64,000 bases of DNA from positions 1,521,282-1,585,281 of the forward strand of contig CAWUHX010000008.1 of NCBI GenBank assembly GCA_963922205.1, read 5' to 3'. The translations under genes and the position numbers were made by a program. The DNA is from Romanomermis culicivorax (Eukaryota > Nematoda > Enoplea > Mermithida > Mermithidae). The notes under the pieces were generated by a model that was given only the letters and a program-made list of their open reading frames with translations, searched no databases and was not told where the DNA came from. Positions 45,100-58,179 of this stretch are shown here, piece after piece; the stretch's first letter is position 1, and every line of letters starts with the position of its first letter.

Positions 45100-46040
45100 G
45101 TATTGTATAGTATAGTAAAGTGTTGTATAGTACAGTATAGTATAGTATAGTATAGTGTAGTAAAGTATAGTATAGTATAGTATAGTATAGTATAGTATAG
45201 TATAGTATAGTATAGTATAGTATAGTATAGTATAGTATAGTATAGTATAGTATAGTATAGTATAGTATAGTATAGTATAGTATAGTGTAGTATAGTATAG
45301 TATAGTATAGTATAGTATAGTATAGTATAGTACAGTATAGTATAGTATAGTATCGTGTAGTATAGTATAGTATTGTATAGTATAGTATAGTGTAGTGAAG
45401 TATAGTATAGTATAGTATGGTATAGTATAGTATAGTATAGTATAATATAGTATCGTATAGTATAGTATAGTATTGTATAGTATAGCATAGTGTAGTGAAG
45501 TATAGTATAGTATAGTATAGTATAGTATAGTATAGTATAGTATAGTATAGTATAGTATAGTATAGTATAGTATAGTATAGTATAGTATAGTATAGTATAG
45601 TATAGTATAGTATAGTATAGTATAGTATAGTATAGTATAGTATAGTATAGTATAGTATAGTATAGTATAGTATAGTATAGTATAGTATAGTATAGTATAG
45701 TATAGTATAGTATAGTATAGTATAGCATCGTATCGTATAGTATAGTATAGTATAGTATAGTATAGTATAGTATAGTATAGTATAGTATAGTATAGTATAG
45801 TATAGTATAGTATAGTATAGTATAGTATAGTATAGTATAGTATAGTATAGTATAGTATAGTATAGTATAGTATAGTATAGTATAGTATAGTATAGTATAG
45901 TATAGTATAGTGCAATATAGTACAATACAGTATAGTGTAGTATAGTATGGTAATGTGTACTAGAGTATAGTATGGTAATGTGTACTAGAGTATAGTATTG
46001 TATAGTATAGTATAATACAGTATAGCATAGTAAAGTACAT
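45100..46040. repeat. (TATAG)n pentanucleotide microsatellite
   Basis: About 900 bp of TATAG with occasional variants (TGTAG, TACAG, TATCG). All three minus frames remain open and translate as YYTIL repeats; these frames are not genes. Confidence 0.97.
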
Positions 46041-46084
46041 CTGATATCATATTTTCAGTATCATATAGTATAGTCAGTTGTTGT

Positions 46085-46215
46085 ACAACCAGTGCAAGGT
46101 CAAATGTGGCTTGACTGAGGGCAAGTGGCTTCTCATTGCATTTATTCATAAAACGAAACTATCCATTTCTATATAAGTGTAAATGATAACCAAAACCACT
46201 AACCTAAAAATTAGC
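46085..46215. repeat. Interspersed repeat B extension, inverted at 63800-63915
   Basis: TGCAAGGTCAAATGTGGCTT through CCAAAACCACTAACCTAAAA is the reverse complement of sequence near the window's right end, where it continues into repeat B. Confidence 0.75.
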
Positions 46216-46765
46216 AAGGGTCAGGTACAAGCCAGCAGTGTAATGGGGCTAGGTGCATGTTGACAAAGGCAATGATGGCCTAGAGGTGGGCACCATAGGT
46301 CATACTAAGTATAGCGGATATATCCTGTTAAAAAGATATATTTGGTGCCATGTGTGTACAGGCATCCACACAGCTGACAAGGAGACTTTTTCTACTAGTA
46401 TCATTTTGTAATATTGGTTGCCTAATTGCTCTTTGTTAACAAGTGTTTCAAGCCTCATGCATATCAAATATAACACATTGTTGACCATACTTTTAACATG
46501 CCCTGTTTTTATTTTGTGCAGTATACTATGATGCCTATGTTTCATACGTGAAGATACATCTTCTGTCGACACCCTGTACAACTACTAGGGATGGGACGAA
46601 TTAAGTTTCATGTAGCTTCCAAATCCTATTCCAAATGTGAGTCCAGGAAATTAGTGAGAATTTGACATTCAGGATTGGGGTGAATCCAAATTCAGGTCTG
46701 AATTTGAATCTCACATTAATTTTCACGAAATCAGAGAGGTACCATTTTGTCTAGGTTAATGTATT
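46216..46765. other. No gene recognised before the retroelement
   Basis: Moderately AT-rich. The minus-strand frame at 46300-46581 shows no domain. 46640-46710 has short duplications of an AATTTGAATCTCAC type. Confidence 0.35.
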
Positions 46766-46789
46766 TACTGTTAATGTATTTGTACCCCC

Positions 46790-47790
46790 TGCCAACTTAC
46801 CCGCGATACGCTGAGCAACATGATTCAAGATATGACCCATTACGAAGACACGAAAAATTTCCTCATGTTCTAACTAGCCCCGGATTGCAACCAAATGACC
46901 CTCAAATGTGGGCTGGCATCGATCACCCTCAAGGCCATAGAGGAACCCACCACATTTTTGAGTAAGGTAATGACTTATGTACAATTGTTATACCAAGATG
47001 AGGATCAAACTTTCCAGCACAAAGAAGTAATTGACACCTTTTTGACAAAAATGGCTGTTTTCTACCAATTAATAATCCGCGAGCAAGCCAAAAGTTTTAC
47101 AAATGTCCAACAATGGGCCAACGCTGTCGCCAAAGCCCCTAGCATCCTTAACTCAACAAAAGCTGATATCCGAACTGCAGAGTGGCCCATTCTCATCAAC
47201 CAAGCCGACCCCCAAATGCAGCCGCCAAGGTCCCCACAGCCACTCAATTGCCATTTTGACCGTCGCCACAGTAGGGATGGATCACAGGAACACTATCATG
47301 ACTGCACACTTTCAACTGATTGCCTTCCGCAAAATTCAGCGCGGCCACCCAATAAATTCGTCTCCTTCCAACCGCAACCACTAGAACAACCTCCGCAGCG
47401 GCAACCACCCACAGAGATGCTTCTGGAGCAACTGATCCAACGCTACGACTGCAACCATGAAGAAGGTAAATCATGGCAACGTCCCGACGAATTTCATCCA
47501 ATTCCCAGACACAAAGCCCTCCCCATCAATTTCAACCCTTTGACATTTACCCCAACTGCTTTGACTTATATGTGAGCCAAGACCGCCCCCGCATTGCGCA
47601 ATCAACAGGCGTTTGGTGTAATGCTCATAAGTCCTGCACCCACAATACTGAAAATTGTGTCTGGCTCAAGCGACAAAATGCTCAACAAAACCATCAGCAA
47701 GATTTCACCCATCCAACCCATGCTGCTCCACTGCCACAAACCGAGTTTCAGATCAATTCTAACATTATCCATGGCCAATGTGATTGAAGA
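46790..47790 (+). pseudogene. Retroelement gag region
   Basis: Frames from about 46790 (NMIQDMTHYEDTKNFLMF, then a stop) and 46895-47575 encode a capsid-like helical region ([36 protein letters not shown]) followed by a Pro/Gln-rich linker. A second frame (47473-47787) carries WCNAHKSCTHNTENC, a C-x2-H-x4-H-x4-C putative metal-binding motif in place of the usual CCHC knuckle. At least one stop and one frameshift separate the parts. The same CHHC motif is in the fragment at 62986. Confidence 0.65.
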
Positions 47791-48250
47791 CCACGCGGCA
47801 AAGCACCGCCCCAGAGAGGTTCAAATTATTCCCTCGGCGCAAGGAATTATTTTTATGAAGGTAATCCAGTGAATCGTTCCAATGATTTTGTTCAGAACAC
47901 CTAGGCCCTCTACCCGAATCAACATTTTCCAGCGCCATGGGAACAACACATTCACTATAATGCCATACCAGCCCCATACGTTACAATGCCCATGGATTCC
48001 TCACGCCTCAGTTCTCAATCCTCAGAACTTCAGCTGGGGCTACTGGCTCTACCATCATTGGCTATTGTCACCAGGAACACTCCGGATATGCAGGCCCTTA
48101 ATCAATCAACTTCTGCCACCAACATTGTCATCCCTTCTAAAGAAATAGCATCTGCCGCCCCAATCGTGAGCCCTGGGAATCGTTTGCTGGAACGCAACTG
48201 GCTATGCTTTCCAAGATTTTTGCCACATCCATTCATCCGTTTGCCAGATT

Positions 48251-48934
48251 GACAATCTCACGCCGTCATCAAAGACTTTCATCAGCAAATACGCTACCAG
48301 GCGAGCTTTCCAAATCCCCATCAAACTTGGCGCTGTCAAGGCACACGCACTCATTGACACTGGTGCCCAATGCTCCGTATTATCTTCAGGATTAGTCAAC
48401 TCCGCTTTCAACAAACAATCGCTCCAACTCCAGATCTGTGGTAAACTCAAAGTAGCCGATGGCGCCATTGTCAACGCCCATGGTCCAGTAACCGTTACAA
48501 TGGAGTCCGCGTTCCATTGCATAATCCTCCATGATGACAGAAACGATCAATGTATCATGGGCACCAATTTCCTCGCCCATCCAGATATCCACGCGATCTT
48601 AAACTTCAAGGAAAATTACATCCAAATTCAAGAGGTAAAGTTGCCCCTCAAAGTGATCACTTCTGTCGGCTCCCAGACAGAATTATTTTTAAACGCCTTG
48701 AACAATAATGTTCTTGAGGAAATCCCAGAAGAAGAGCGAGTAAGTTTCTATGACGATATTTCGATATTTTCAGCCTACCCGAAGAAATTGAGGCTGAACA
48801 ACCGATATGGCAGGCTCAAGCTGGTCCACGCCAACTGCTACCTCAGCAGCTGGAGGTTACCGAGCTTGCCGAGCCAATCTTCCTCGTCACCCAAGTATCA
48901 GATTCAATTTCACCATATTGCCAGCAATGGGTAA
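48251..48934 (+). pseudogene. Retroelement aspartic protease (retropepsin-like)
   Basis: The frame through 48323 reads FQIPIKLGAVKAHALIDTGA with the active-site DTGA, then QCSVLSSGL. It later has CIMGTNFLAHPDIHAILNFK, the ILGxDFL-type second conserved motif of retropepsins. The open frame runs from about 48251 through the ATG at 48500 to 48934, so the domain starts upstream of the nearest ATG. It would cleave the Gag-Pol precursor in an active element. Confidence 0.7.
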
Positions 48935-49488
48935 ATTGCCAGCAATGGGAATTCATCCATCTCTGCACGGTCTTCCCTACAACAACGGCAACCATTCCAG
49001 GCATGATTGTTCAACCACTATCGACCAATAGCATAGCTGCGGAACTCCCAATCGAAACCGCAATTGTCAACATAACTAACGGCTATTGTCTGCTGCTCTT
49101 TGTCAATAATATGTCGAATAGCATCAAACTCCGCCTGAACCAACTTATTGCAGTGGCAAAACACACGCTTGGTCAGGCCGAATCCCCCGTAGATTGTCAA
49201 GTAGCAACCGCTGCTGCGGACCGCCATCTAACTGACCACAAACCAGTCACCCTTGATAAATTGTTCCCTTGTCACACCAACCAGCAGAAATTGGAATTCG
49301 CTTTGAACAGGATGACCAAATAAAACCAACATTACTGCCGCTCAAAAAGCAAAGGCCCTCCGCATGCTAGGACAAAACTGTGATGTCTTCAGCCTCCCTG
49401 GTGACAAGCCTACCTTCACAAAGGAAATGACCATCAGCATTGATACTGGCACGGCAAACCAGTATAACACCATTATTACCACGCTGCA

Positions 49489-50320
49489 ATGGAGCAAAGG
49501 CTGATTGTCCATCGCCATATCCACGAAATGCTAGACAACAACTCCATCAAACAATCCTGCTCACCCTGGGCTGGGCCGCTATTCCTCGTAAAGAAGAAAG
49601 ATGGTTCGTGGTGACCCATTGTCAACTACCGGGGTATAAACGATGTTACGCCCAGCAACAAATTCCCAATTACGCACATTGACCATTATTTGGATGCCAT
49701 GGGACAAGCAAAATTTTTCACCATGTTCGATCTCAAAGCCGGGTACTGGCAGGTACCCCTCGACAACAGTTCTTGTGATAAAACAACCTTCATCTGCCAA
49801 GAAGGTTTGTTTCACTTCAAAGTTTTGCTATTGGGATTGAAGAACGCACCTGCCGAATTTCAATGTTTAATGGAACCAATTCTCTGCCTACTTGGAAAAT
49901 TTGCCTCGTCTACATTGAGGATATTATCCTGTTCTCAAATTCGTTTGGAGAACATCTAGAACATTTGCAAATCGTTTTTGATGCCTTCCATGCAGCCAAT
50001 CTTACGCTTCGGCCTGACAAATGCAAATTCCTGCGGCTGCAAGTCAAATTTTTGGGACATCTTCTTAACGCTGGTGGAATTGCTGCCAATTTGGAGAAAG
50101 TCAAGGCTATCACCGAGTATGCATTCACAACTACCAAGAAAGTTATGCAAAGTTTTTTAGGTCTAGTCCAATGGTGCAAGCAATTTATCCCCAAATCGGC
50201 GACCTTGTCCAGTCCTTTTTACAGACTCCTATGCAAAGACGCTCTATACATTGCCACTGAAGAACACCAAGCCACTTTCGAAGGCATCAAAAAAGCTCTC
50301 ACATCATCGCCCTTCCTCCA
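49489..50320 (+). pseudogene. Retroelement reverse transcriptase, with stop, frameshift and YIED
   Basis: The frame at 49489 reads [28 protein letters not shown], an in-frame TGA at 49612-49614, NYRGINDVTPSNKFPITHID, FFTMFDLKAGYWQVPLD (motif A) and LLLGLKNAPAEFQ (motif B). A frameshift near 49900 moves to the frame of 49863-50579 with CLVYIEDIILFS, then RPDKCKFL and VKFLGHLL. The catalytic YxDD box therefore reads YIED here, with the first Asp replaced by Glu. Enough motifs remain for a confident family call; activity is excluded by the breaks. Confidence 0.8.
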
Positions 50321-50329
50321 CTATCCAGT

Positions 50330-50853
50330 GTGCAATGGTAAAGCTCAATTTGTCATCCAAACTGACACCAGTACGACCGCCATTGGAGCAGTTTTGTACC
50401 AGGAAAATGGCAAAGATCAATGGGTCATTGCATACAACAGCCGCGTACTTACGGACCCCCAAACCTGCTACAGCACAACTGAATGCGAATGCCTCCCCAT
50501 CATCTACGGCTTTCAGATGTACCGCCACTACCTTCATAGCCAAAAGGTTATCATCCGCACCAGATCACAAGCCCCTTGAATGGCTCGAGGATGAAAAGCA
50601 CCCAAATTCGGGCCTTCAATGTTTTGCTATCAATCTCCTGGACTACAACTACAAAGTTGAATATGTCAAAGGCAAAGACAATGCTTGTGCTGATTTTTTG
50701 TCCAGAAAAGATGAACAGGAGAAGCCACCAAACCTGAGCACTGAAGATTTATCCACCCAAATTTTCCATAAAAAATTTTTGCTCTGCTGGTGCATTTTCG
50801 GATGCCAACGTGGTGGTACTGGATACCCTCCCAGCAGTGGCTTCATCGCCTGA
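50330..50853 (+). pseudogene. Retroelement RNase H domain and linker
   Basis: FVIQTDTSTTAIGAVLYQ and CYSTTECECLPIIYGFQMYR are the Ty3-type RNase H strands with Asp and Glu catalytic positions. A frameshift near 50570 leads to DHKPLEWLEDEKHPNSGLQC and KVEYVKGKDNACADFLSRKD, the end of the domain with its final Asp. Confidence 0.75.
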
Positions 50854-51089
50854 AGACATCGATGCAGACGTCAATGCTGTCACTCGGGCAATGACCAAAA
50901 AGACCATCAGTCAACCCACGCTCTCAGATTCCATACTGTTGCCTGCGGATTACGTGCCGCCTCGGGTCAAAGCCATAACAATCGCCCCCCCCCCCCCATG
51001 ACAAAGTCACATGTGCACAAGATGCCAACCCAGCCATAACCACAATCGTCGCCTCTCTCCAAATCAACAAGGCCACAAAACGTCCGCTG

Positions 51090-52286
51090 ATTTTCTTCAC
51101 AGGAGATGGGCTTTTGTATCGACAAATCAAAGATATCAAGCAACTGGTTGTTCCCCCATCCATAGTCGATCAAACGCTTCATCAATTCCACAGCGCAATG
51201 ATTTTGAATCAAAAAGGCTCTAATCGCACCCTGGCAGCCATCAAAGCTCACTTTTGGTGGCCCCGCATGGAGGAAAACGTCTGCGACTGGATCAAGTCCT
51301 GCAAGATTTGCCAATTGACAATGCAATGCACATCCCCACCTCCGCTGCTATTGCAGATCTAGCCCAAGCACCCTTTCGAGATCGTCGCCAGGGATATTGT
51401 CAACATATCATTGGTAGGTGAGAAACGTCTGTAGGTTATTGTTTTTCAGGATTATTTTACGAAATGGGTCTCTGTGCACCCTTTCCCTGATCAAAAGGCT
51501 TCAACCATCGTCAAATGCTTGATGAACAATGTCATCCTAACACACAGCAGCCGGATTGTCCTTCTCTCTGATCAAGGTGGATGTTTCACATCAAAGGTCA
51601 TGCAAGATATTCGCGACCTACTCAAAATATGAAAAGTCAAAACAATGGTGTATCATCCCCAGTGTTACAGAATGGTCGAGCTTTTCAAGCAAACGCTGAT
51701 TGCCCAACTAAACAATTACACCGCCGAGGATCCAGACATTTAAGAATGCTATTTGCCATATGCTGTACTTGCCTATAACACCACACTGCATAAGGCTACA
51801 CATCACTCGCCCTTCAGCTTGTTACGAGGCTTCGAACTGCGCATCACTTTTGACTACGATTGCGCCCACGGACTCACGTTGCCGCTCAATTACGACACCT
51901 ACCAGCATATTCTCACGCAAGCCCAACTAAAAATGCTCGAGAAAATCAAAACCAACCTTGATGTAGCTGCCCCAGTCAGTACGGAATAATTGGATCGCAA
52001 AGCCCGAACATGCGATTTTGCCATCAACGACCTTGTTCTCTTGACCAACACAAGAAAAGCAAACAAAATTCAACCCGATTTTATTGGACCTTTTATTATC
52101 ACAAATGCCTCTCGCGCAGCTGAAAACGTCGTCACCATTGATTCACTCGATGTGCCCATCCGGGGGCAAACTGTTTCCACAACGCAATTGAAACCATTCA
52201 TACCACGCCCGGCCAAAGAAGTCTTTGACCTCGAGACGGCAGACTGTGTTTGCCTCACACTTCACACCCCCAATAGTTTGCTTTGA
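51090..52286 (+). pseudogene. Retroelement integrase with GPF C-terminal module
   Basis: The zinc-binding N-terminus reads [34 protein letters not shown]. The second His of the HHCC motif appears replaced (NQKG against the usual GHxG). The core has [33 protein letters not shown] (Asp) and YHPQCYRMVELFKQTL (Glu). It is interrupted by stops at 51434-51436, 51629-51631 and 51740-51742, with the last part in another frame (YNTTLHKATHHSPFSLLRGF). The C-terminal module NKIQPDFIGPFIITNASRA (52053-52112) is the GPY/F domain. Not functional. Confidence 0.78.
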
Positions 52287-53020
52287 AATTTTCTTTTGTG
52301 ATACGGTGCTCATCACGCCCAGTTGTACATAATCCCCCCATTTTTTTAATTTAGATCCTGGCAACAATGCTGATGAGACAACAATTGCGGACCAAGTGTA
52401 ACCCATTCTGTTGCTTCCTCTCCACCCAACTCATCACCAGCAAACACTTTACCAACTTTACAACATCGCCCTACATATTTCCCAGTTTCCACACCTTCCC
52501 CATAGGAAGGAGTATCTTCTTTAATGTTAGGTTCTGTTCCGCATGAGGCCATTTGGTTCACTTCCGCCCGACCCTGGCCGCATTCACTCTCATAAGACTA
52601 ATTGGGAAAGGCTGATTTTAGCTCCCATTAACAAAGTGGTGTTTGTATTGCTTTTTCCTAACTGTAGTTTTGCATTTTCTTACTTAACACTTTCTTCAAC
52701 TTTTCAGCGCCTTATTCTTTTACTATTTCATTTCTATTTCTCGCTTCCGCCAGCAAAATTCGCATTTCCAGCTGCTCTCACAAATATTTTTCAACATGAG
52801 AACATCGTCAACTTCATCCATCTCCACAACCGATGAACCCCCACTGTACCGCAAATTGATAAACATCAGCGAATGTTACGTACAATGGGCCAAACAGCAG
52901 CCACATCAGAATGATTTGAGCTTCTGCTGCGATGGTGCATTTTATTTTTTACTGCTTTCTTTGCTTTTCTTTTCCATCCTCTTTCTGCTTGGGACCCCAT
53001 GGGAACCCCCACCTCTGTAG
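52287..53020 (+). other. Post-integrase region with a short membrane-like ORF
   Basis: 52287-52795 has no clear coding. The ORF 52796-53020 has a hydrophobic stretch GAFYFLLLSLLFFSILFLLG near its end. This could be an N-terminal membrane piece of the following ORF, or chance. Confidence 0.3.
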
Positions 53021-53035
53021 CCTGCATCAGAGCCC

Positions 53036-56000
53036 ATGGTCAGCTGCAATGACTACCCCACAACCATCTATTGCTTTGACCCCCGCATAAGCCAGCTCTC
53101 GTCAACTCTCTATCGTAGCCTGATCCAGTTGGCAAAATGTGCTTGTCAAAGTGACATCGCCGCTCAAGCAGCTATCTCCGGGGGGCGTGTCAACCTTTTC
53201 CTACAGCAATCAGGGCCATTCCCTTCTTGGTTGCATTCTAAAGTCAACCTTTTGATCCCATTTCGTTTCCTCGATCTGGAGCCCACTGTGTCACATACCA
53301 AATATTGTGCTTGCTCTTGTTTAAGAAAATGACATCAAACGAATCATCCGCCCCACCGATTTGGAATCTGGGTACGTCTCCCTGTACACCAGACCTCCTA
53401 ACGTGTTGCCCCCGCTGATCTTTCTTTCACCCAGTAGTTTAGGGCAGGACTTGGCCGCCCAACCCACACCAAACTTCTGTGGCTTCACTCTGGTCGGTTT
53501 CCACACCCAGTCAATTATGGCCGCAGATATGAAGAATTTCCAGTTTGCCATGCCCATGCCAGCCAATTCTACAGCCTCCAGCTATCCCTGCTACGTCCAA
53601 CTCGCCTTCCCAATTTTCGAAACTTTCGCCGCTACCCTAGAAGACTGGACAGCGTTATTTTCCCTAGTCGACAGTGAACACACAATCATCATTTCCTTCA
53701 ATGGAGCCGACGACTGGGCAGGAATTAACACTCTCTTAGGCACCCAGTTTAGAACCGATCGTCAAAAGAAGAACAAGGACCCCATCGTCAAAGCGATCCA
53801 TTTCGATGCGTACCTTGTGATCCGAAACATTGATATCTCCCCACTGCTGTACGAGCTGGCTCGGCAGATAAGGTTTTTCCCAGAGAAGCTTACTTTGAAA
53901 TCTACTGTTTCCACCATGTGGGCACTGGATGTTTCCAAACTCATGCTCAAATTCCCTGCGGCTTTGCGCTTCTTCAACAACCCGGCAACATCTTTCCTAC
54001 AATCGGATGTTCTCCCCTATGCAGCTCTCGACACCTATTACCCACTTTTATTGTTTTTGGCTTTCGGCTGTTACGGCTTCATCCCCGAAGTATACAAGGC
54101 CCCCACGTTGTTTCCCCAGGACTCGTTGGAAGCCCCCAAAATTGACCACCTCACCGAGATGCTAATTTCACACTATCAGATGTTCTACCAACTGACTCCA
54201 CTGAAAGAGTTTATCCCACTATCTCTCAAATCACCCTCCCTGCGATTATGGGAGACGAGGTTCTTTCCACATATAAATTTTTCATGTTCTATTGCACATC
54301 GTTCGACCACGGTCGGTCTTTTTGTTTAGGAACGGTGCCCAATGGTTTTCGCAGCATCAAAGTATTGACGCGTATGACGCACCCAAAGCTTCTCACTGCC
54401 CCAAAAGTGCCCAAAAAGATAAAGAAGAAGCAGAAAGACGAATGGAACAAATTGCCGGATGTATCAGACAATGAAGATCCAGCCCTCCAACCTAGATCAA
54501 TGTTCGATGACCCCAAACGCCTTAAAGCAGCCAGCACTTCGGCCATGAAGAGCAGGCTTAGGGACCGGCTCATCGAATTGCTCAACTTTCCAGTTTCGCC
54601 TATGTACAAATTAGCCATCCGCTATCGCTTTCAGTACGAAAATGACCCCACGCTGCTACTGATTCGGCACGAAGTTGACGACCTGTGGATCGAATGCGTT
54701 GCTGCCGACCAACCGCTCCGCGATTGAACCTACCAGGGTATCCATTACCGTTATCTCCCCTCCACCATTCTTAGTCTTTTGCAGGTGGATGGGGACTGGT
54801 TTGGACGCCTAACAACTTGCATGCTGTTAGCCGTGCTTTTTGCCTCGACTTGTTCCATCGCTGAATACGCCTACCTCAACAATTTGCTTATTTGCCACGC
54901 CCAAAATTTCGATCTGGCCACACTTACCCCCTTTTACAATTGTATGTGGTACCGCGCCGACAGCAATCCTCGAACATGCCTCATGGATTGGATGAATTGG
55001 ATAACGCAGAGAGAACCCTCTTTCAGCAGTGAATCCGGTACCCATGTCTGTAACCAGTTTGCCCTTTGCCCGATCATCTTTGACAAGGATTTCCACATGG
55101 AAACCACTGTAGAACAAATCGATATCAACGAATTGGACTACAAGGCTAACCCCCATAGCTGTTTTCATTTCTATTTGAAATTGCTCAACATCATTGACTT
55201 TCCAAATCGATTTTCATTCCCTGCGCTGGTGTATGCTTACCCCTTGCCGACTATGGCCTTGGTGCACACGCTCACCGCAGAGGAACTGCTGGACTGCCCA
55301 ACTTCAGTGATAGACGTAGAGCCCGCTGACGAAGAGCTTTTGGACACCCTGATTTTCGATTTGAACATAGGAAAGCTGCTGCTGTCAACTGACATGTCGG
55401 CCCTTCCTACACCCGCTGCCCCAGCTGATCTTACGGTGAGGACCACGCAGATAACGGAGTTCTTGAAACTGACGATTCACAAAATATCGACCCTCGCACT
55501 GGTGCCAATGGACAAATCTACCCCCATCCAACCCACCCCAATGGATGCCAAAACAAATGCCACCACCACCGATCAAATGCAAACGGATATACCCGGAGAA
55601 AGCACCCTCGACCAGTCCACGTCAATGGATGCCGTGCCTGCAGAACCCACACCTGCCGTAAACCAGCACATTTATTTGGCCACTCGGGCAATCCTGCCCA
55701 GACCTCCGATTATTGCCACTGTTGCAGCTGCTAGGTATAGTGCTCCTGTTTGTTTTGGCAATATATTATTTCAGATCAGCAATGGCATGCATTGGTGGCA
55801 GCTCTCACCACATACCATTTCCCATCTCTGCTGCCCAGTATGTTGTTCCCTGAACACCATTGGATGGATTATCTGGACGCCCTCAAGGAAGAGAGACAAC
55901 AGTTCCTCAAGTTGCTCAACTGGCTCTGGTTATTGCTCAAGCTGTGGTACAGCCACCCACTGCACTGCAGCCGCCGCCAGTATCTCAACCACCACCCCCT

Positions 56001-56160
56001 GTGACTCTATTACTGCTGACAGCGCCTATGGATGTTCAAACCCCACAAGCTCCCAGCTCGTCTGCGCCAGCTCTAGATCGTCATGGCCAGCCTATTCGAA
56101 AACCCAGACAGTATGAACACTCTGTGAAATGCAAGCAACATCTTCAGGAAGAAGCTGACT
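53036..56160 (+). pseudogene. Large extra ORF of the retroelement, unknown product
   Basis: Open segments 53036-53332, 53361-54329, 54248-54727 and 54779-56116 follow one another in shifting frames, reading as one decayed protein of about 900-1000 residues. The first 600 residues are non-repetitive (PIFETFAATLEDWTALFSLV; KAIHFDAYLVIRNIDISPLL; LDWMNWITQREPSF as LMDWMNWITQREPSF). A tail follows, rich in Pro/Thr with PMD repeats (PMDKSTPIQPTPMDAKTN). A Lys-rich stretch KVPKKIKKKQKDEWNK lies near 54405. No envelope, protease or polymerase motif was recognised. It lies where errantivirus-like elements carry env, but no signal peptide, furin site or fusion peptide is visible. Function unknown. Confidence 0.5.
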
Positions 56161-56248
56161 AATGCAAGTCTCAGAAACGTGTAGGACAGACGAACCATGC
56201 ATGGGATGAACTCCACCACCCAGTACTTCACCTACTGAGCGCAGGAAG

Positions 56249-57247
56249 ATGCCCAGCGAATGGACAACCTTTTGCAGCAAACAACGCAATCAACAGAAAG
56301 CTCATGAAGAGGCCTGTCAAACTAGTTCACTGACTAGTGGGACCCCGCAGCCCAAGGTCAAAACTAAAAAAACAGCAGAGCCAGCCAAACACAAACCCCC
56401 TGCCCGCCAATCGGATAGTCACTGTTCCCGCCACGAGTCGCACTATCGAGATGACCGCCACCAGAAAGCAACCCAACAACCGCACACTACAAGCCGTGAC
56501 AGCTGTCAACACGAACGCCAAAATGATGCACCACCCCACTGCACTCAAAGTGAGCGAACGCGCACAGTGCACTCCACTGGTTTTAACGAAGAGGCGTACA
56601 AACACAGTTTCCACGGATCACCACTGAAATTGACTGACTACATCAGCCCATTGCATTGTGACGCTGAAATCCAGAAACACATATAAGCTTTAAAAAATCC
56701 ACCGAAAACAGTGTTCAAAGTCCCACTCCTGCAACCACCCCCGATGGACGTGGAACCAGCCACATCATCTTCAATGTCGCTACCACCCAGGGCCATGTCA
56801 CTGCTGCCAACAGCTCCGACTTCGGCCACTGCAACTACAGTAACTCACACCACTTCACTGCCACCTACCGCCCTGACATCAGTTCAAACCACTACGGCTG
56901 CTCAACCACCATTTGTTACTATGACACGACCAGTACTCCGAGTTGCCCCGCCTGGTGGTACCGCGCAACGTTTCGAGCCATGTTTGCCCAGAAAAGCAAC
57001 CAGATTGCAGAATTACACACATTTCAGAACCAGGGACTCACTGCACTGTATTATGCTAGCAATCCCCCGTCATCCGCCAAGTATCGATCCATCTGTCGAG
57101 TTTTTCACACTGCGAACCTTGCATGAAAAGGTTTTGATAAAATTTTTTCGGCCGCCTTGGCGTTCGCATCACCATGGACGTACACATTCGCACAACAAAT
57201 GCTTCACTAGCATTGTATCAATTTTTTCGGGCCCACTATCGCACTGA
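56249..57247 (+). pseudogene. His/Arg-rich and Pro/Thr-rich ORFs of the retroelement
   Basis: 56249-56686 encodes a basic, His/Ser/Arg-rich stretch ([20 protein letters not shown]). 56711-57247 encodes a Pro/Thr-rich stretch with short repeats (TSLPPTALTSVQTTTAAQPP). Part of the first is repeated at 42907-43045. The composition suggests nucleic-acid-binding gag-like tails or disordered linkers. No domain was recognised. Confidence 0.45.
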
Positions 57248-57440
57248 CCTATCAGGAACAGCAACCACCTGTTTCGCCTGACATTCCCGCATTGATTCTT
57301 CAATGTCGCGGGTCTCTGGGCGGAAGAGCTCGGGGTAGTCGACGCTGTCCACACCGCCCATTTGGCTCTTTTTTTTGTACAGAGGATGAGCTCTAGACAA
57401 CCCGTCACATCAATTACAAGCCTATTACACCACTGTCAGT

Positions 57441-58028
57441 TTGATGGATAGCTGGATGGCTTACCCGCAATATTCGGTGTTTGAACAACCCCCAGAAATT
57501 GCGGACATCATACGAATCTACCTTCAATACCACAGTGAAACTGACTGTCCCGTGCCCCTGCTGCATCTGCACGATTTTTCTGCCTGGTGGAACTTGCTGC
57601 CACCGAGACCATTGCCGCCAACAGGGTTACCTTCAGACCGCCCCTCTTTGATCGCTATGCAGCTCCGGCCCCTTGGCGTGAACCCTCCCTCACTGCTACA
57701 TTTGCAAACCTTAACTTTGTCTTCTCGCCGCCACGATACTGCGGACTACGGCTGCTATCCTCGCCACTCTTGTTCCATTCAGTTCGATGGCCATGACGAT
57801 CCCCGTGACCCCATGGCTATCACAACGGCCGCTACTGCCAGGAAAACCGCAACCCCCGTGACAATCATCAGCAATATCGGTCCACATCCGGCATTCACCA
57901 TCATCGCCACCATTGATTTCAAGCTTTTGTACATTAATATTTGTTGTCTGCTTTTTGTTTTCATTAACCTCGTTAATACTGGTTGTTTTGTTTTTCTAAT
58001 CTCCTTTTGTGCTTTATTTTTGTACTAG
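57441..58028 (+). pseudogene. Final open frame of the retroelement, unknown product
   Basis: 195 codons beginning [20 protein letters not shown], then a Leu/Pro-rich middle and a hydrophobic end. Several overlapping frames are also open because of composition, so coding status is uncertain. Confidence 0.3.
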
Positions 58029-58179
58029 TATTCCCAGTGCACGTGAAGCCGATGCTAAGACCAGGCAGTAAGATGACTCGACTTGTTCTACCACAACACA
58101 TCCCCACTTGCGCCATTTGTCCTTTCCGCCTCGGCTGCCTTTTGCCTGTATCATTACCCCCCCCTGTCCTAGTGGCCAG

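Noticed and set aside
45049-45925. Three overlapping 213-288 codon ORFs of YYTIL repeats
   Set aside because: Produced by the TATAG microsatellite; open in every minus frame.
53036-56160. Retroviral envelope gene
   Set aside because: Position fits, but no signal peptide, cleavage site, fusion peptide or terminal membrane anchor is visible.
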